Source of the DNA: Prevotella sp. CAG:732 | GTDB taxonomy: Bacteria; Bacteroidota; Bacteroidia; Bacteroidales; Bacteroidaceae | NCBI GenBank assembly: GCA_000436035.1 | Contig: FR893269.1 | Span: forward strand, 1 to 6,539 | DNA length: 6,539 bases | Direction of reading: 5' to 3' | Shown: piece after piece, positions 1 to 6,370 of the stretch | How positions within the stretch are numbered: position 1 is the stretch's first letter | Layout of the letters: every line of letters begins with the position of its first letter | Notes under the pieces: generated by a model | What the model saw: only the letters and a program-made list of their open reading frames with translations | The model's database searches: none | What the model was told of the DNA's origin: nothing | Made by a program: the position numbers and the translations under genes

Positions 1-2339
1 GTAGAAAGCTTGATGAATGAGTCGCTCAAAGCCTCAACAGAACCATCGGTATCACCCTTGACAATGACGTTCAACTCATGGAACTCGCCACGTGCGATAC
101 GGTGAGAAATATCACCCAGTGTCAAGCGCTTCTGAGTACGCAAGCCCTGCTCACGCTGCAACTGCTCACGCTTGTTGGCAATCTCACGAGCCTCTTGTTC
201 TGTCTCAATCACATGGAACTGGTCACCTGCTGTAGGAGCGCCATTCAAACCGAGGATGATAGCAGGCTCTGCTGGAGCAGCCGACTTGATGTTGGCATTA
301 CGCTCATTGAACATAGCCTTGACACGACCCCAAGAAGTACCGGCGAGCACGATGTCACCTACCTTCAAGGTACCATTAGCAACCAATACAGTAGAAACAT
401 AACCACGACCCTTGTCGAGAGAAGACTCGATGATGGTACCAGTAGCACGACGGTTAGGGTTAGCCTTCAAGTCAAGCATGTCTGCCTCCAAGAGCACCTT
501 GTCAAGCAAGTCATGTACACCGATACCCTTCTTGGCACTGATTTCCTGACACTGATACTTACCACCCCATTCCTCAACGAGGAGGTTCATATTCGCCAAG
601 TCCTCACGGATGCGATCAGGGTTGGCACCTGGCTTATCTATCTTGTTGATAGCGAATACCATTGGCACACCAGCAGCCTGGGCATGAGCGATTGCCTCCT
701 TGGTAGTAGGCATCACAGAGTCATCGGCAGCGATGATGATGATGGCAATATCGGTAGCCTGGGCACCACGGGCACGCATGGCGGTAAATGCTTCGTGACC
801 TGGAGTATCAAGGAAGGTTACCTTGCGACCACTCTTCAAGGTCACACTGTAAGCACCGATGTGCTGGGTGATACCACCCGCCTCACCAGCAATCACATTG
901 GTATTGCGGATATAGTCGAGCAAGGAAGTCTTACCATGGTCAACGTGACCCATCACAGTTACGATTGGAGCACGTGGAACCAAGTCGTTTTCATCATCCA
1001 CTTCCTCGCTTACAGCCTCCTGAACCTCAGCACTTACGTACTCGGTCTTGAAGCCGAACTCCTCAGCCACCATGTTGATGGTCTCGGCATCGAGGCGCTG
1101 GTTGATGGATACCATGATACCTACGCCCATCAAGGTAGAGATGACCTGAGTAACGCTGATGTCCATCATCGTAGCCAACTCGCTAACGGTAACGAACTCG
1201 GTCAGTTTCAGGATCTTGCTTTCCTTCTGCTCCTGACGAGCCTGGTCTTGCAACTTCTCCTGTACAGCCTCACGCTTCTCCTTACGATACTTAGCACCCT
1301 TCTTGTTCTGGCTCTTGCTTGTCAAACGAGCAAGAGTCTCCTTAACCTGGCGTGCTACAGCCTCGTCGTCCACCTCGATTTGACGCTGGTTGTTCTGATT
1401 ATTCTTATTCTTGTTCTTATTCTTGTTTTTATTTTTCTTGCCGTTGCCACCATTATTATTGTTCTGGTTGCCGCCATTGTTTTTGCCGCCACCATTATTC
1501 TGGTTAGCCTCAGCATTGATATCCACGCGTTCCTTATTGATACGAACACGCTTCTTGCGCTCACTATGCTGCTGAGCCAATTTCTCCTCACGTTCCTTGC
1601 GACGCTCTTCCTTGGTCTTTTTCTTAGGACGAGTGCTCTGGTTCAGAGAAGATAGGTCAATCTTGCCAAGCACCTTAGGTTCATTACTAGAGAATTTCTT
1701 CTCGCTCTTCAATGTGAACACGCTGCCTGTAGTAGCAGGAGTTTCTGCAGGGGTCTCAGCTTTTTGTGGCTGGTTGTTGTTAGCCTGATTTTGCATTGTC
1801 TTTTGCTTATTTTGCTTCTGTTGACCATTGTTCTGCCCACCATTTTGCTTATGCTGGTCACCCTTGGTTTGACCTGCAGTCGCACCCTGACGTTCACGAT
1901 TGTCTTTTGCTTCAGCCATAGAAGCCTGATGATTAGGGGCAGGGCTGACGGCAGCAGCCTCTTCCGTTTTAGGCGCCTCTTTTGTTGCAGGAGCAGCAGA
2001 CTTCGCAGCTGGTTTACCGATGCTATCTAAGTCAATCTTTCCCAGTGGTTTAAACTTTTGTGGTCCACTTGACTCCAAGACGCTCTCAGCATGGTTGTCC
2101 TTCTGCTCTTGCGCACGCTTCTTATCCTTAGTCTTTTTAGGGAAAAGTTTCTCGGCTTGGTCACGAACTTCCTTATCTTGACTGAAGGCATCTGTAAGAG
2201 CCTTGTATTGCTGGTCGCTGAGTTTGAAGCTCGGTTCAGCCTTGACCTCTCCCAGGTCATTCTTCTTAGATAGGAATTCAACTGCCGTCTGAAGTCCTAT
2301 ATTCAATTCACGTAGTGCTTTATTTAATCTGATGCTCAT
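1..2339 (-). CDS. infB: Translation initiation factor IF2, C-terminus cut by window edge
   Basis: IF2 is the cytoplasmic GTPase that brings initiator tRNA to the 30S subunit and promotes 50S joining. The frame is open from the ATG at 2339 to the window edge, giving 779 residues; from the family's size in this phylum roughly 200 are missing. Residues 1-60 form a helical N-terminal module. Residues 75-350 are a charged linker with two LGKIDL copies (99-104, 224-229) and an Asn/Gly/Lys-rich tract (279-318). Residues about 376-445 are an IF2-N-type domain before the G domain. The GTPase motifs are complete: GHVDHGKT (464-471), GGIT (488-491), DTPGH (511-515), NKID (565-568) and SAK (601-603). A beta-barrel domain follows, then the start of domain 3 (LGDISHR from 741, VKGDTDGSVEAL from 760). 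It is the last visible gene of the rimP-nusA-infB cluster, 61 bases after nusA. No frameshift is seen. Confidence 0.97.
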   Translation of the reverse strand, partial: MSIRLNKALRELNIGLQTAVEFLSKKNDLGEVKAEPSFKLSDQQYKALTDAFSQDKEVRDQAEKLFPKKTKDKKRAQEQKDNHAESVLESSGPQKFKPLGKIDLDSIGKPAAKSAAPATKEAPKTEEAAAVSPAPNHQASMAEAKDNRERQGATAGQTKGDQHKQNGGQNNGQQKQNKQKTMQNQANNNQPQKAETPAETPATTGSVFTLKSEKKFSSNEPKVLGKIDLSSLNQSTRPKKKTKEERRKEREEKLAQQHSERKKRVRINKERVDINAEANQNNGGGKNNGGNQNNNNGGNGKKNKNKNKNKNKNNQNNQRQIEVDDEAVARQVKETLARLTSKSQNKKGAKYRKEKREAVQEKLQDQARQEQKESKILKLTEFVTVSELATMMDISVTQVISTLMGVGIMVSINQRLDAETINMVAEEFGFKTEYVSAEVQEAVSEEVDDENDLVPRAPIVTVMGHVDHGKTSLLDYIRNTNVIAGEAGGITQHIGAYSVTLKSGRKVTFLDTPGHEAFTAMRARGAQATDIAIIIIAADDSVMPTTKEAIAHAQAAGVPMVFAINKIDKPGANPDRIREDLANMNLLVEEWGGKYQCQEISAKKGIGVHDLLDKVLLEADMLDLKANPNRRATGTIIESSLDKGRGYVSTVLVANGTLKVGDIVLAGTSWGRVKAMFNERNANIKSAAPAEPAIILGLNGAPTAGDQFHVIETEQEAREIANKREQLQREQGLRTQKRLTLGDISHRIARGEFHELNVIVKGDTDGSVEALSDSFIKLS

Positions 2340-2354
2340 ATATATCTATTTATA

Positions 2355-2359
2355 CTCCT
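2355..2359 (-). promoter_or_regulatory. Candidate infB ribosome binding site, unusually distant
   Basis: AGGAG is the only purine-rich Shine-Dalgarno-like stretch in the nusA-infB gap. It ends 15 bases before the infB ATG, further than the usual 5-9. No alternative ATG, GTG or TTG lies between, and the protein from 2339 begins with the expected IF2 N-terminal module, so the start is kept. The 15-base spacer is almost pure A/T. Initiation here may depend on an unstructured A/U-rich leader, as is common in Bacteroidota, rather than on this motif. Confidence 0.4.
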
Positions 2360-2400
2360 ATTCTTTTGTCTCTTAATATTATTGATTGATCATCTTGGGA

Positions 2401-3663
2401 TTACTGCTCAAACTCAGCACGCAAGACCTTCAATACGTTATCCACAGTCTCTTCCTCCAAGTCTGCCTTCTCTACGAGCATATCACGTGGAGCATTGAGT
2501 ACCTGCTTAGCTGTATCCAAACCAATACCCTTGATGGCATCGATAACCCACTGATCAATCTCGTCAGAGAACTCGTCCAAGTAGATATCCTCATCTGCCT
2601 GGCTCTCATCAATCTCACGGAATACATCAATGGTATATTCGGTCAACATGGAAGCCAACTTGATGTTCATACCACCACGACCGATAGCCAAACTTACCTC
2701 CTCTGGCTGCAAGAACACCTCAGCCTTCTTGTTCTCCTCATCGATATTGACAGAAGAGATCTTGGCTGGAGCCAATGCACGCTGGATGAAGAGCTTAGTG
2801 TTGCTGGTATAATTGATGACATCCAAGTTCTCATTACCCAACTCACGAACGATGCCATGTACACGGCTACCCTTCACACCGACGCAAGCACCTACTGGGT
2901 CAATGCGCTCATCAAAAGTTTCTACAGCAATCTTGGCACGCTCACCTGGCATACGAGCGATTCGGCGGATAGCGATCAAGCCCTCAGCAATCTCAGGAAC
3001 CTCAGCCTCCAACAATCTCTGCAAGAAGATAGGAGCAGTACGGCTCAAGATAATCTTTGGGTTGTTGTTGTCATTATCTACACGGAGGATGACGGCACGT
3101 ACAGTCTCACCCTTGCGATACTGGTCACCAGGGATTTGCTCTGACTTAGGAAGAATCAACTCGTTGTTCTCATCATCAACGATGAGCACCTCACGTTTCC
3201 AGATCTGATAAACCTCACCGGCGATTACCTGACCTACACGATCCTTATACTTGTTATAGAGAGAATCATGCTCCAACTCCAAGATCTTAGATGCCAAAGT
3301 CTGACGAAGGGTAAGGATAGCACGACGACCAAACTTATTGAAGTCCACCTTTTCACTCACATCCTCGCCTACCTCATAGTCTGGTTCTATCTTGCGAGCC
3401 TCAGCCAAAGCGATTTCCTTGTTCTCGTCCTCGACTTCGCCATCAGCCACAACCACACGGTTACGATAGATCTCGAAGTCACCCTTGTCAGGGTTCACAA
3501 TGACATCAAAGTTCTCATCGCTACCAAAAATCTTGGCAAGCACATTACGGAAGCTTTCCTCCAACACGCTCACCAAAGTAGTACGGTCGATATTCTTGGT
3601 TTCCTTAAACTCGCGGAATGTATCAATCATACTCGCTGTTATTTCTTGCTCTTTCTTAGCCAT
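2401..3663 (-). CDS. nusA: Transcription termination/antitermination factor NusA
   Basis: NusA binds RNA polymerase and nascent RNA, modulating pausing, intrinsic termination and antitermination in the cytoplasm. The 420-residue product has the standard order. The N-terminal polymerase-binding domain spans about 1-138. An S1 domain spans about 139-208 (VGQVIAGEV; LILPKSEQIPGD). The first KH domain is about 230-300, with RMPGERAKIAV and a loop VGVKGSRVHGI at 261-271. The second KH domain is about 301-350, with IGRGGMNIKLAS at 327-338. An acidic stretch (351-370) leads to a C-terminal helical segment (370-420) with a helix-hairpin-helix look (IKGIGLDTAKQVL). It is shorter than the 495-residue E. 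coli protein, which carries two C-terminal acidic repeats; only one repeat-like segment is visible here. The start lies 3 bases after the rimP stop, implying translational coupling, and no strong Shine-Dalgarno is seen. No ylxR-like or L7Ae-like gene lies between nusA and infB, unlike in many Firmicutes. Confidence 0.98.
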   Translation of the reverse strand: MAKKEQEITASMIDTFREFKETKNIDRTTLVSVLEESFRNVLAKIFGSDENFDVIVNPDKGDFEIYRNRVVVADGEVEDENKEIALAEARKIEPDYEVGEDVSEKVDFNKFGRRAILTLRQTLASKILELEHDSLYNKYKDRVGQVIAGEVYQIWKREVLIVDDENNELILPKSEQIPGDQYRKGETVRAVILRVDNDNNNPKIILSRTAPIFLQRLLEAEVPEIAEGLIAIRRIARMPGERAKIAVETFDERIDPVGACVGVKGSRVHGIVRELGNENLDVINYTSNTKLFIQRALAPAKISSVNIDEENKKAEVFLQPEEVSLAIGRGGMNIKLASMLTEYTIDVFREIDESQADEDIYLDEFSDEIDQWVIDAIKGIGLDTAKQVLNAPRDMLVEKADLEEETVDNVLKVLRAEFEQ

Positions 3664-3666
3664 ATC

Positions 3667-4134
3667 TTATTTGAAACTTATTAAGTATTTTGTATATTTC
3701 ACCTGATCCATTTGGTATATGTGGTCAACTTCCTGCTTGACAGGACGCTTCTTGCCTTCCACCTTTACCTTCTCTTCGACACTGACCGTGAAGTCATTGC
3801 CGTCAACCGACTTGAGGATGCCCTTCACCTTTTGCCCATCGGCATCAAGCACCTCCACTTCCTTGCCCACGAAGTTGATGTACTGCTGAGGTACCTTGAA
3901 TGGTTGACCAAGACCTGCGGAACCGACTTCCAACTCGAAGTCTTCTTTCTCGCGGTCCAAATGATCTTCTATGAACCTGCTGAGGTCCACGCAATCCTCA
4001 ATCCACACACCATCTGCATGGTCGATTTCGACAACGATTCTGTTGTCTTGACTAATTTCGATGTCCACCAAGAAATATTCCTTATCTTGGAGCCACTCAT
4101 CCACTAATGTTTTTACGACGTTTTTGTCAATCAT
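3667..4134 (-). CDS. rimP: Ribosome maturation factor RimP
   Basis: RimP assists late assembly of the 30S ribosomal subunit. The product from the ATG at 4134 is 155 residues, the usual size for the family. The N-terminal alpha/beta domain (about 1-80) ends in ELEVGSAGLGQPFK (67-80), which corresponds to the family's LEVSSPGL-R-P signature but diverges from it: Ala replaces Pro and Gln replaces Arg. The C-terminal SH3-like barrel (about 84-155) contains FVGKEVEV and KGILKSVDGNDFTV. The frame remains open upstream to an ATG at 4227. That longer version is rejected because it would run through the promoter and leader hairpin, lacks family homology in the extra 31 residues, and has no ribosome binding site; the 4134 start has AAGG five bases upstream. 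It is the first gene of the cluster, 3 bases before nusA. Confidence 0.95.
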   Translation of the reverse strand: MIDKNVVKTLVDEWLQDKEYFLVDIEISQDNRIVVEIDHADGVWIEDCVDLSRFIEDHLDREKEDFELEVGSAGLGQPFKVPQQYINFVGKEVEVLDADGQKVKGILKSVDGNDFTVSVEEKVKVEGKKRPVKQEVDHIYQMDQVKYTKYLISFK

Positions 4135-4139
4135 ATATA

Positions 4140-4144
4140 CCTTA
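4140..4144 (-). promoter_or_regulatory. rimP ribosome binding site
   Basis: TAAGG on the minus strand stands 5 bases (TATAT) before the ATG at 4134. It supports the 155-residue start over the upstream in-frame ATG at 4227. The motif lies about 10 bases downstream of the leader stem-loop, close enough for a change in that structure to affect access. Confidence 0.6.
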
Positions 4145-4153
4145 TTAAAATAA

Positions 4154-4182
4154 AATGAGGAACTCTTTGTGAGCCCCTCATT
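4154..4182 (-). promoter_or_regulatory. Stem-loop in the 5' leader of the rimP-nusA-infB transcript
   Basis: On the minus strand, AATGAGGGGCTC and GAGTTCCTCATT can pair over 12 bp around a 5-base loop (ACAAA). Ten pairs are Watson-Crick and two are G-U. On the plus strand the same two positions become A-C mismatches, so the helix is complete only in the minus-strand RNA. It starts about 8 bases after the predicted transcription start and is followed by TTTATTTTAATAAGG, a U-rich run merging into the ribosome binding site. It could be a leader attenuator, an mRNA-stabilising 5' hairpin or a protein-binding site. The sequence does not say which. Confidence 0.6.
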
Positions 4183-4196
4183 CCACTGAACGTTTG

Positions 4197-4228
4197 CAAA
4201 ATTACGAATAATTTCGATATTATCCAAA
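4197..4228 (-). promoter_or_regulatory. Promoter of the rimP-nusA-infB operon (Bacteroidota type)
   Basis: On the minus strand, TTTG (4228-4225) is followed after 20 bases by TAATTTTG (4204-4197). This matches the Bacteroidota primary-sigma consensus TTTG / TAnnTTTG at every defined base and with the usual spacing, and the -7 box continues into CA as it often does. Transcription would start near 4190, giving a leader of about 56 bases before the rimP ATG at 4134. This places the protease gene outside the operon, apart from any read-through. Confidence 0.8.
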
Positions 4229-4273
4229 ATTTTAGCAACATTTTCTTTATAACTTGCGCATTTTTAATAGATT

Positions 4274-4301
4274 GTGCATCATTTTAAGCCAAAATCTGCA
4301 C
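4274..4301 (-). terminator. Weak stem-loop downstream of the S41 protease gene
   Basis: Starting 23 bases after the protease stop codon, the minus strand can form GTGCA/TGCAC (5 bp), a small 1x2 internal loop, then ATTTT/AAAAT (5 bp) around a GGCTT loop. Most inner pairs are A-T and the RNA continues as AATCTATTAAAAA, not a U-tract, so it is a poor intrinsic terminator. It may act as a 3' stabilising hairpin or allow read-through into rimP. Confidence 0.3.
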
Positions 4302-4324
4302 CAAATAATGCCTTGCGCTCATTT

Positions 4325-5989
4325 TTATTTCTTAACTGGACGAAGTTTCTTTTGATATTCTTCAGGAGAATTCAATAGCTTCATCGCCTCCTTCACCTGC
4401 TTGTCATATCGCAAGGAATTGCGAATGGCTCCACCTTGATAATAATAAGCAGCCACGATGTCATTCTCCAACAAGTGTTTGATGGTTTCTTTGTTATAAT
4501 CCAAGTCTTTCGCCACATTATGACTCAACTTCTTCTTCAGAGCCTCAAACTCCACCTTGGCATCATCATAATAGCCTTCAAACTTGGCGAGTTTTTCCAA
4601 GTCCTTCAGATATTTTTCCGTTTCACGATCATACTTGAAGTCTGCCTTCAAGACTCTTTCCTTGAACTCATCATAATCTGCATCACTCAAGGCAAACTCC
4701 TCTGCTGGAGCTATCGTAGAATGCTTGGCGATGTAATCAATCTCATAATTGAGCATCACCTCATTGCTATCGCGAGCACCAGCCAAATAGAAAGCGATAT
4801 TAGGTACTGAGTCTGGCTTCACCTCCACATCAGGCTTGATTCCACCTCCATCACGTACCTCTCGTCCGCCAATGGTATAGAAAGCCTTTGTCAACGAATC
4901 TGGCACATGCTCTACATAACCTCCCTTTGCATGCTTATAGTTCAAAGCCTGTACGCAACGACCACTAGGGATATAATACTTGTTGGTCGTCAACTTCATC
5001 TGTCCATTGTAAGGCAAATCGACTGTTGTCTGTACCAATCCCTTACCATACGTGCGCGTACCTAATATAATAGCTCTGTCATAATCCTGCAAACTACCGC
5101 TTGTAATCTCGCTAGCACTTGCCGTATTCTCATTGACCAATACCACAATAGGCATCACGGTGTCCAATGGTTCCACACTAGTCTTATACTCATTGTTGGC
5201 ACGCTGGAGTTTTCCTCTCATCGACAAGACTAACTTGTCTTTTGGCAAGAACATGTTGACGATACTAATCGCTTCTTGCACAGAACCGCCTCCATTGTTG
5301 CGAAGGTCGAATATGAGTTTTTGTGCACCTTGTTTCTTCAAGTCAATGAAGGCACGGCGGACATCCTTGGCACTATTCTCGGTAAAACTATTGTAGTTGA
5401 TATATCCTATCTGATTTTGCAGCATACCATAATAAGGAAGGTATGGCATTTGAATCGTGCGTCGAGTCACCTTCATCTTCATCTCCTTGCCCGTGCTTGG
5501 ACGTTTGATTTTGATGATGAAACTTGTACCCGGTTCACCTCTAAGGTGATCACTAACATACGCCACATCCTTGCCCACCATGGAAGTATCAGCAATGGTC
5601 AAGATTATGTCACCCTTCTTCAATCCAGCCTCAGCAGCAGGCATATTCTCGTACGGTTCATCTATCACCACCTTCTGCAACTGGTTGTTGTATCTAATGA
5701 GGGCACCCACGCCTGCATACTTTCCTGTCAGCATTCGCTTGAGTTCTTGCTGTTCCGACTCAGGATAATAAGTGGTGTAAGGATCCAAGCTCCCCAGCAT
5801 CGCCTTGATGCCATTGCCTATCACCTCATCGGCATCCAACGTATCAACGTACATCAAGTCGAGGTTCTTATAGATGGCATTGAAGACATCCATATTCTTA
5901 GCCACCTTGAAATCATGGTCATTATTCTTCTGAGCGATTGTTGGCAGAGCCATCAGCATCACCAACATAGAAATCAGCATCTTCTTCAT
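4325..5989 (-). CDS. Exported S41-family C-terminal processing protease
   Basis: S41 (Ctp/Tsp-type) proteases degrade or trim proteins outside the cytoplasm, usually recognising C-terminal ends with a PDZ domain. Product: 554 residues. Residues 1-20 look like a type I signal peptide (MKKM, hydrophobic core, cleavage near TIA-Q); there is no lipobox Cys, so it is probably periplasmic. The PDZ domain spans about 88-175 (YAGVGALI; MPAAEAGLKKGDIIL at 116-130). The S41 core includes LRNNGGGS (229-236), TASASEI with Ser291, and YGKGLVQ with Lys316 and Gln320. The 25- and 4-residue spacings match the Ser-Lys-Gln triad known for CtpB-like enzymes. After about residue 395 comes a roughly 160-residue mostly helical, charged extension. 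The ATG at 5989 is preferred over an in-frame GTG at 5995, which lies inside the AAGGTG ribosome binding site. The paralogue and substrates cannot be assigned from sequence. Confidence 0.95.
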   Translation of the reverse strand: MKKMLISMLVMLMALPTIAQKNNDHDFKVAKNMDVFNAIYKNLDLMYVDTLDADEVIGNGIKAMLGSLDPYTTYYPESEQQELKRMLTGKYAGVGALIRYNNQLQKVVIDEPYENMPAAEAGLKKGDIILTIADTSMVGKDVAYVSDHLRGEPGTSFIIKIKRPSTGKEMKMKVTRRTIQMPYLPYYGMLQNQIGYINYNSFTENSAKDVRRAFIDLKKQGAQKLIFDLRNNGGGSVQEAISIVNMFLPKDKLVLSMRGKLQRANNEYKTSVEPLDTVMPIVVLVNENTASASEITSGSLQDYDRAIILGTRTYGKGLVQTTVDLPYNGQMKLTTNKYYIPSGRCVQALNYKHAKGGYVEHVPDSLTKAFYTIGGREVRDGGGIKPDVEVKPDSVPNIAFYLAGARDSNEVMLNYEIDYIAKHSTIAPAEEFALSDADYDEFKERVLKADFKYDRETEKYLKDLEKLAKFEGYYDDAKVEFEALKKKLSHNVAKDLDYNKETIKHLLENDIVAAYYYQGGAIRNSLRYDKQVKEAMKLLNSPEEYQKKLRPVKK

Positions 5990-5992
5990 GTT

Positions 5993-5998
5993 CACCTT
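5993..5998 (-). promoter_or_regulatory. Protease ribosome binding site that decides the start
   Basis: AAGGTG on the minus strand stands 3 bases before the ATG at 5989, with its AAGG core 5 bases away. Its last three bases form an in-frame GTG (5995) that could be read as a start two codons earlier (GTG AAC ATG). Because the GTG is part of the Shine-Dalgarno and has none of its own, the ATG is the likelier start. Confidence 0.65.
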
Positions 5999-6066
5999 AT
6001 TATATATTATATTACTTTTTACGGTTAATGTTATCGTCTAGAGCGAGCGCTCCTAACTTTCGCCCA

Positions 6067-6074
6067 CAAAAGTA
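6067..6074 (-). promoter_or_regulatory. Proximal candidate -7 box for the S41 protease gene
   Basis: TACTTTTG on the minus strand matches TAnnTTTG, but no TTTG stands at the expected 19-21 bases upstream; the sequence there is GGTGG. If used, it would give a leader of about 70 bases. It competes with the candidate at 6119-6150. Confidence 0.4.
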
Positions 6075-6118
6075 AGCATTTCTTTGATAAAACCACCATA
6101 TTAAGGCTTAAAAAACTG

Positions 6119-6150
6119 CAAATCTACACAAAGTAGCACGTTTTTTGAAA
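6119..6150 (-). promoter_or_regulatory. Distal candidate promoter for the S41 protease gene
   Basis: On the minus strand, TTTC (6150-6147) is followed after exactly 20 bases by TAGATTTG (6126-6119). The -7 box matches TAnnTTTG fully and the -33 box matches three of four bases. It would start transcription near 6112, with a leader of about 120 bases. It lies back to back with the plus-strand tRNA promoter; the two elements are 26 bases apart. Confidence 0.4.
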
Positions 6151-6176
6151 GAAAAGTGAAAAAATAGCTAGAAAAA

Positions 6177-6208
6177 TTTGGTAGAACCAACAAAAGTTCG
6201 TACCTTTG
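6177..6208 (+). promoter_or_regulatory. Promoter of the tRNA-Asn pair (Bacteroidota type)
   Basis: TTTG (6177-6180), a 20-base spacer and TACCTTTG (6201-6208), continuing as CA, match the Bacteroidota consensus at every defined position. The A-rich stretch just upstream (about 6145-6176) could act as an UP-like element, which would suit a stable-RNA promoter. Transcription would begin near 6215, about 35 bases before the first tRNA. Confidence 0.8.
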
Positions 6209-6220
6209 CACTCGCAAATA

Positions 6221-6236
6221 AAGAGCAAAAGCTCTT
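6221..6236 (+). other. Hairpin in the 5' leader of the tRNA precursor
   Basis: AAGAGC and GCTCTT pair over 6 bp around an AAAA loop. It forms within the first bases of the predicted transcript and ends 12 bases before the first tRNA. It may influence 5' processing or stability of the precursor. Such a short hairpin could also be coincidental. Confidence 0.4.
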
Positions 6237-6248
6237 GTTAAGCAAAAT

Positions 6249-6322
6249 GCTTCAATAGCTCAGTTGGTTAGAGCACCTGACTGTTAATCAGGGGGTCGTT
6301 GGTTCAAGCCCATCTTGAAGCG
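6249..6322 (+). tRNA. tRNA-Asn (anticodon GTT), first copy
   Basis: A 74-base cloverleaf decoding AAC and AAU. The acceptor stem is GCTTCAA/TTGAAGC (7 bp), with discriminator G73, as expected for tRNA-Asn. D stem: GCTC/GAGC with an AGTTGGTTA loop. Anticodon stem: CCTGA/TCAGG; its loop CTGTTAA carries GTT at 6283-6285. Variable loop: GGGTC. T stem: GTTGG/CCATC around TTCAAGC. The second T-stem pair is a U-U mismatch (6299 with 6313). CCA is not encoded; CAA follows the discriminator, so the end must be added after processing. It is identical to the second copy. Confidence 0.97.
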
Positions 6323-6326
6323 CAAA

Positions 6327-6350
6327 GAGTCCAAGAGTTTTCTCCGACTC
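6327..6350 (+). other. Stem-loop in the spacer between the two tRNAs
   Basis: GAGTC (6327-6331) pairs with GACTC (6346-6350), and inside it GAG (6335-6337) pairs with CTC (6342-6344) around TTTT, leaving a small asymmetric internal loop. It starts 4 bases after the first tRNA's discriminator. A processing or 3'-end signal is possible. It lacks a following U-tract, so it is not an intrinsic terminator. Confidence 0.35.
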
Positions 6351-6370
6351 ACAACTAATAAGCAATATCT

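Noticed and set aside
78..1655. Long plus-strand open frame (525 codons) opposite infB
   Set aside because: It lies entirely antisense to the IF2 coding sequence, whose GTPase motifs are intact. The translated product is a Leu/Thr/Val-rich mix with no recognisable domain, as expected when the sense gene rarely uses TTA, CTA and TCA codons.
1794..1919. Possible internal IF2 start codons (Met141, Met182), as for the short IF2 forms of E. coli
   Set aside because: Only weak purine-rich sequence precedes them, and they fall in low-complexity linker where in-frame ATG codons are expected by chance.
2386..3144. Plus-strand open frame (252 codons) opposite nusA
   Set aside because: Antisense shadow of NusA with no domain-like pattern, no convincing ribosome binding site and no promoter.
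4135..4227. N-terminal extension of rimP to an upstream in-frame ATG
   Set aside because: The extra 31 codons run through the promoter -7 box and the leader hairpin and have no ribosome binding site. The 4134 start gives the normal family length.
5276..6028. Plus-strand open frame (250 codons) opposite the start of the protease gene
   Set aside because: His/Ile/Leu-rich antisense shadow of the signal peptide and PDZ region. It has no family features.
6043..6052. GC-rich palindrome (GAGCGCTC core) in the protease leader, as a possible operator
   Set aside because: The stem is only about 5 bp with a tiny loop, there is a single site, and no regulator gene is nearby. Chance is a sufficient explanation.
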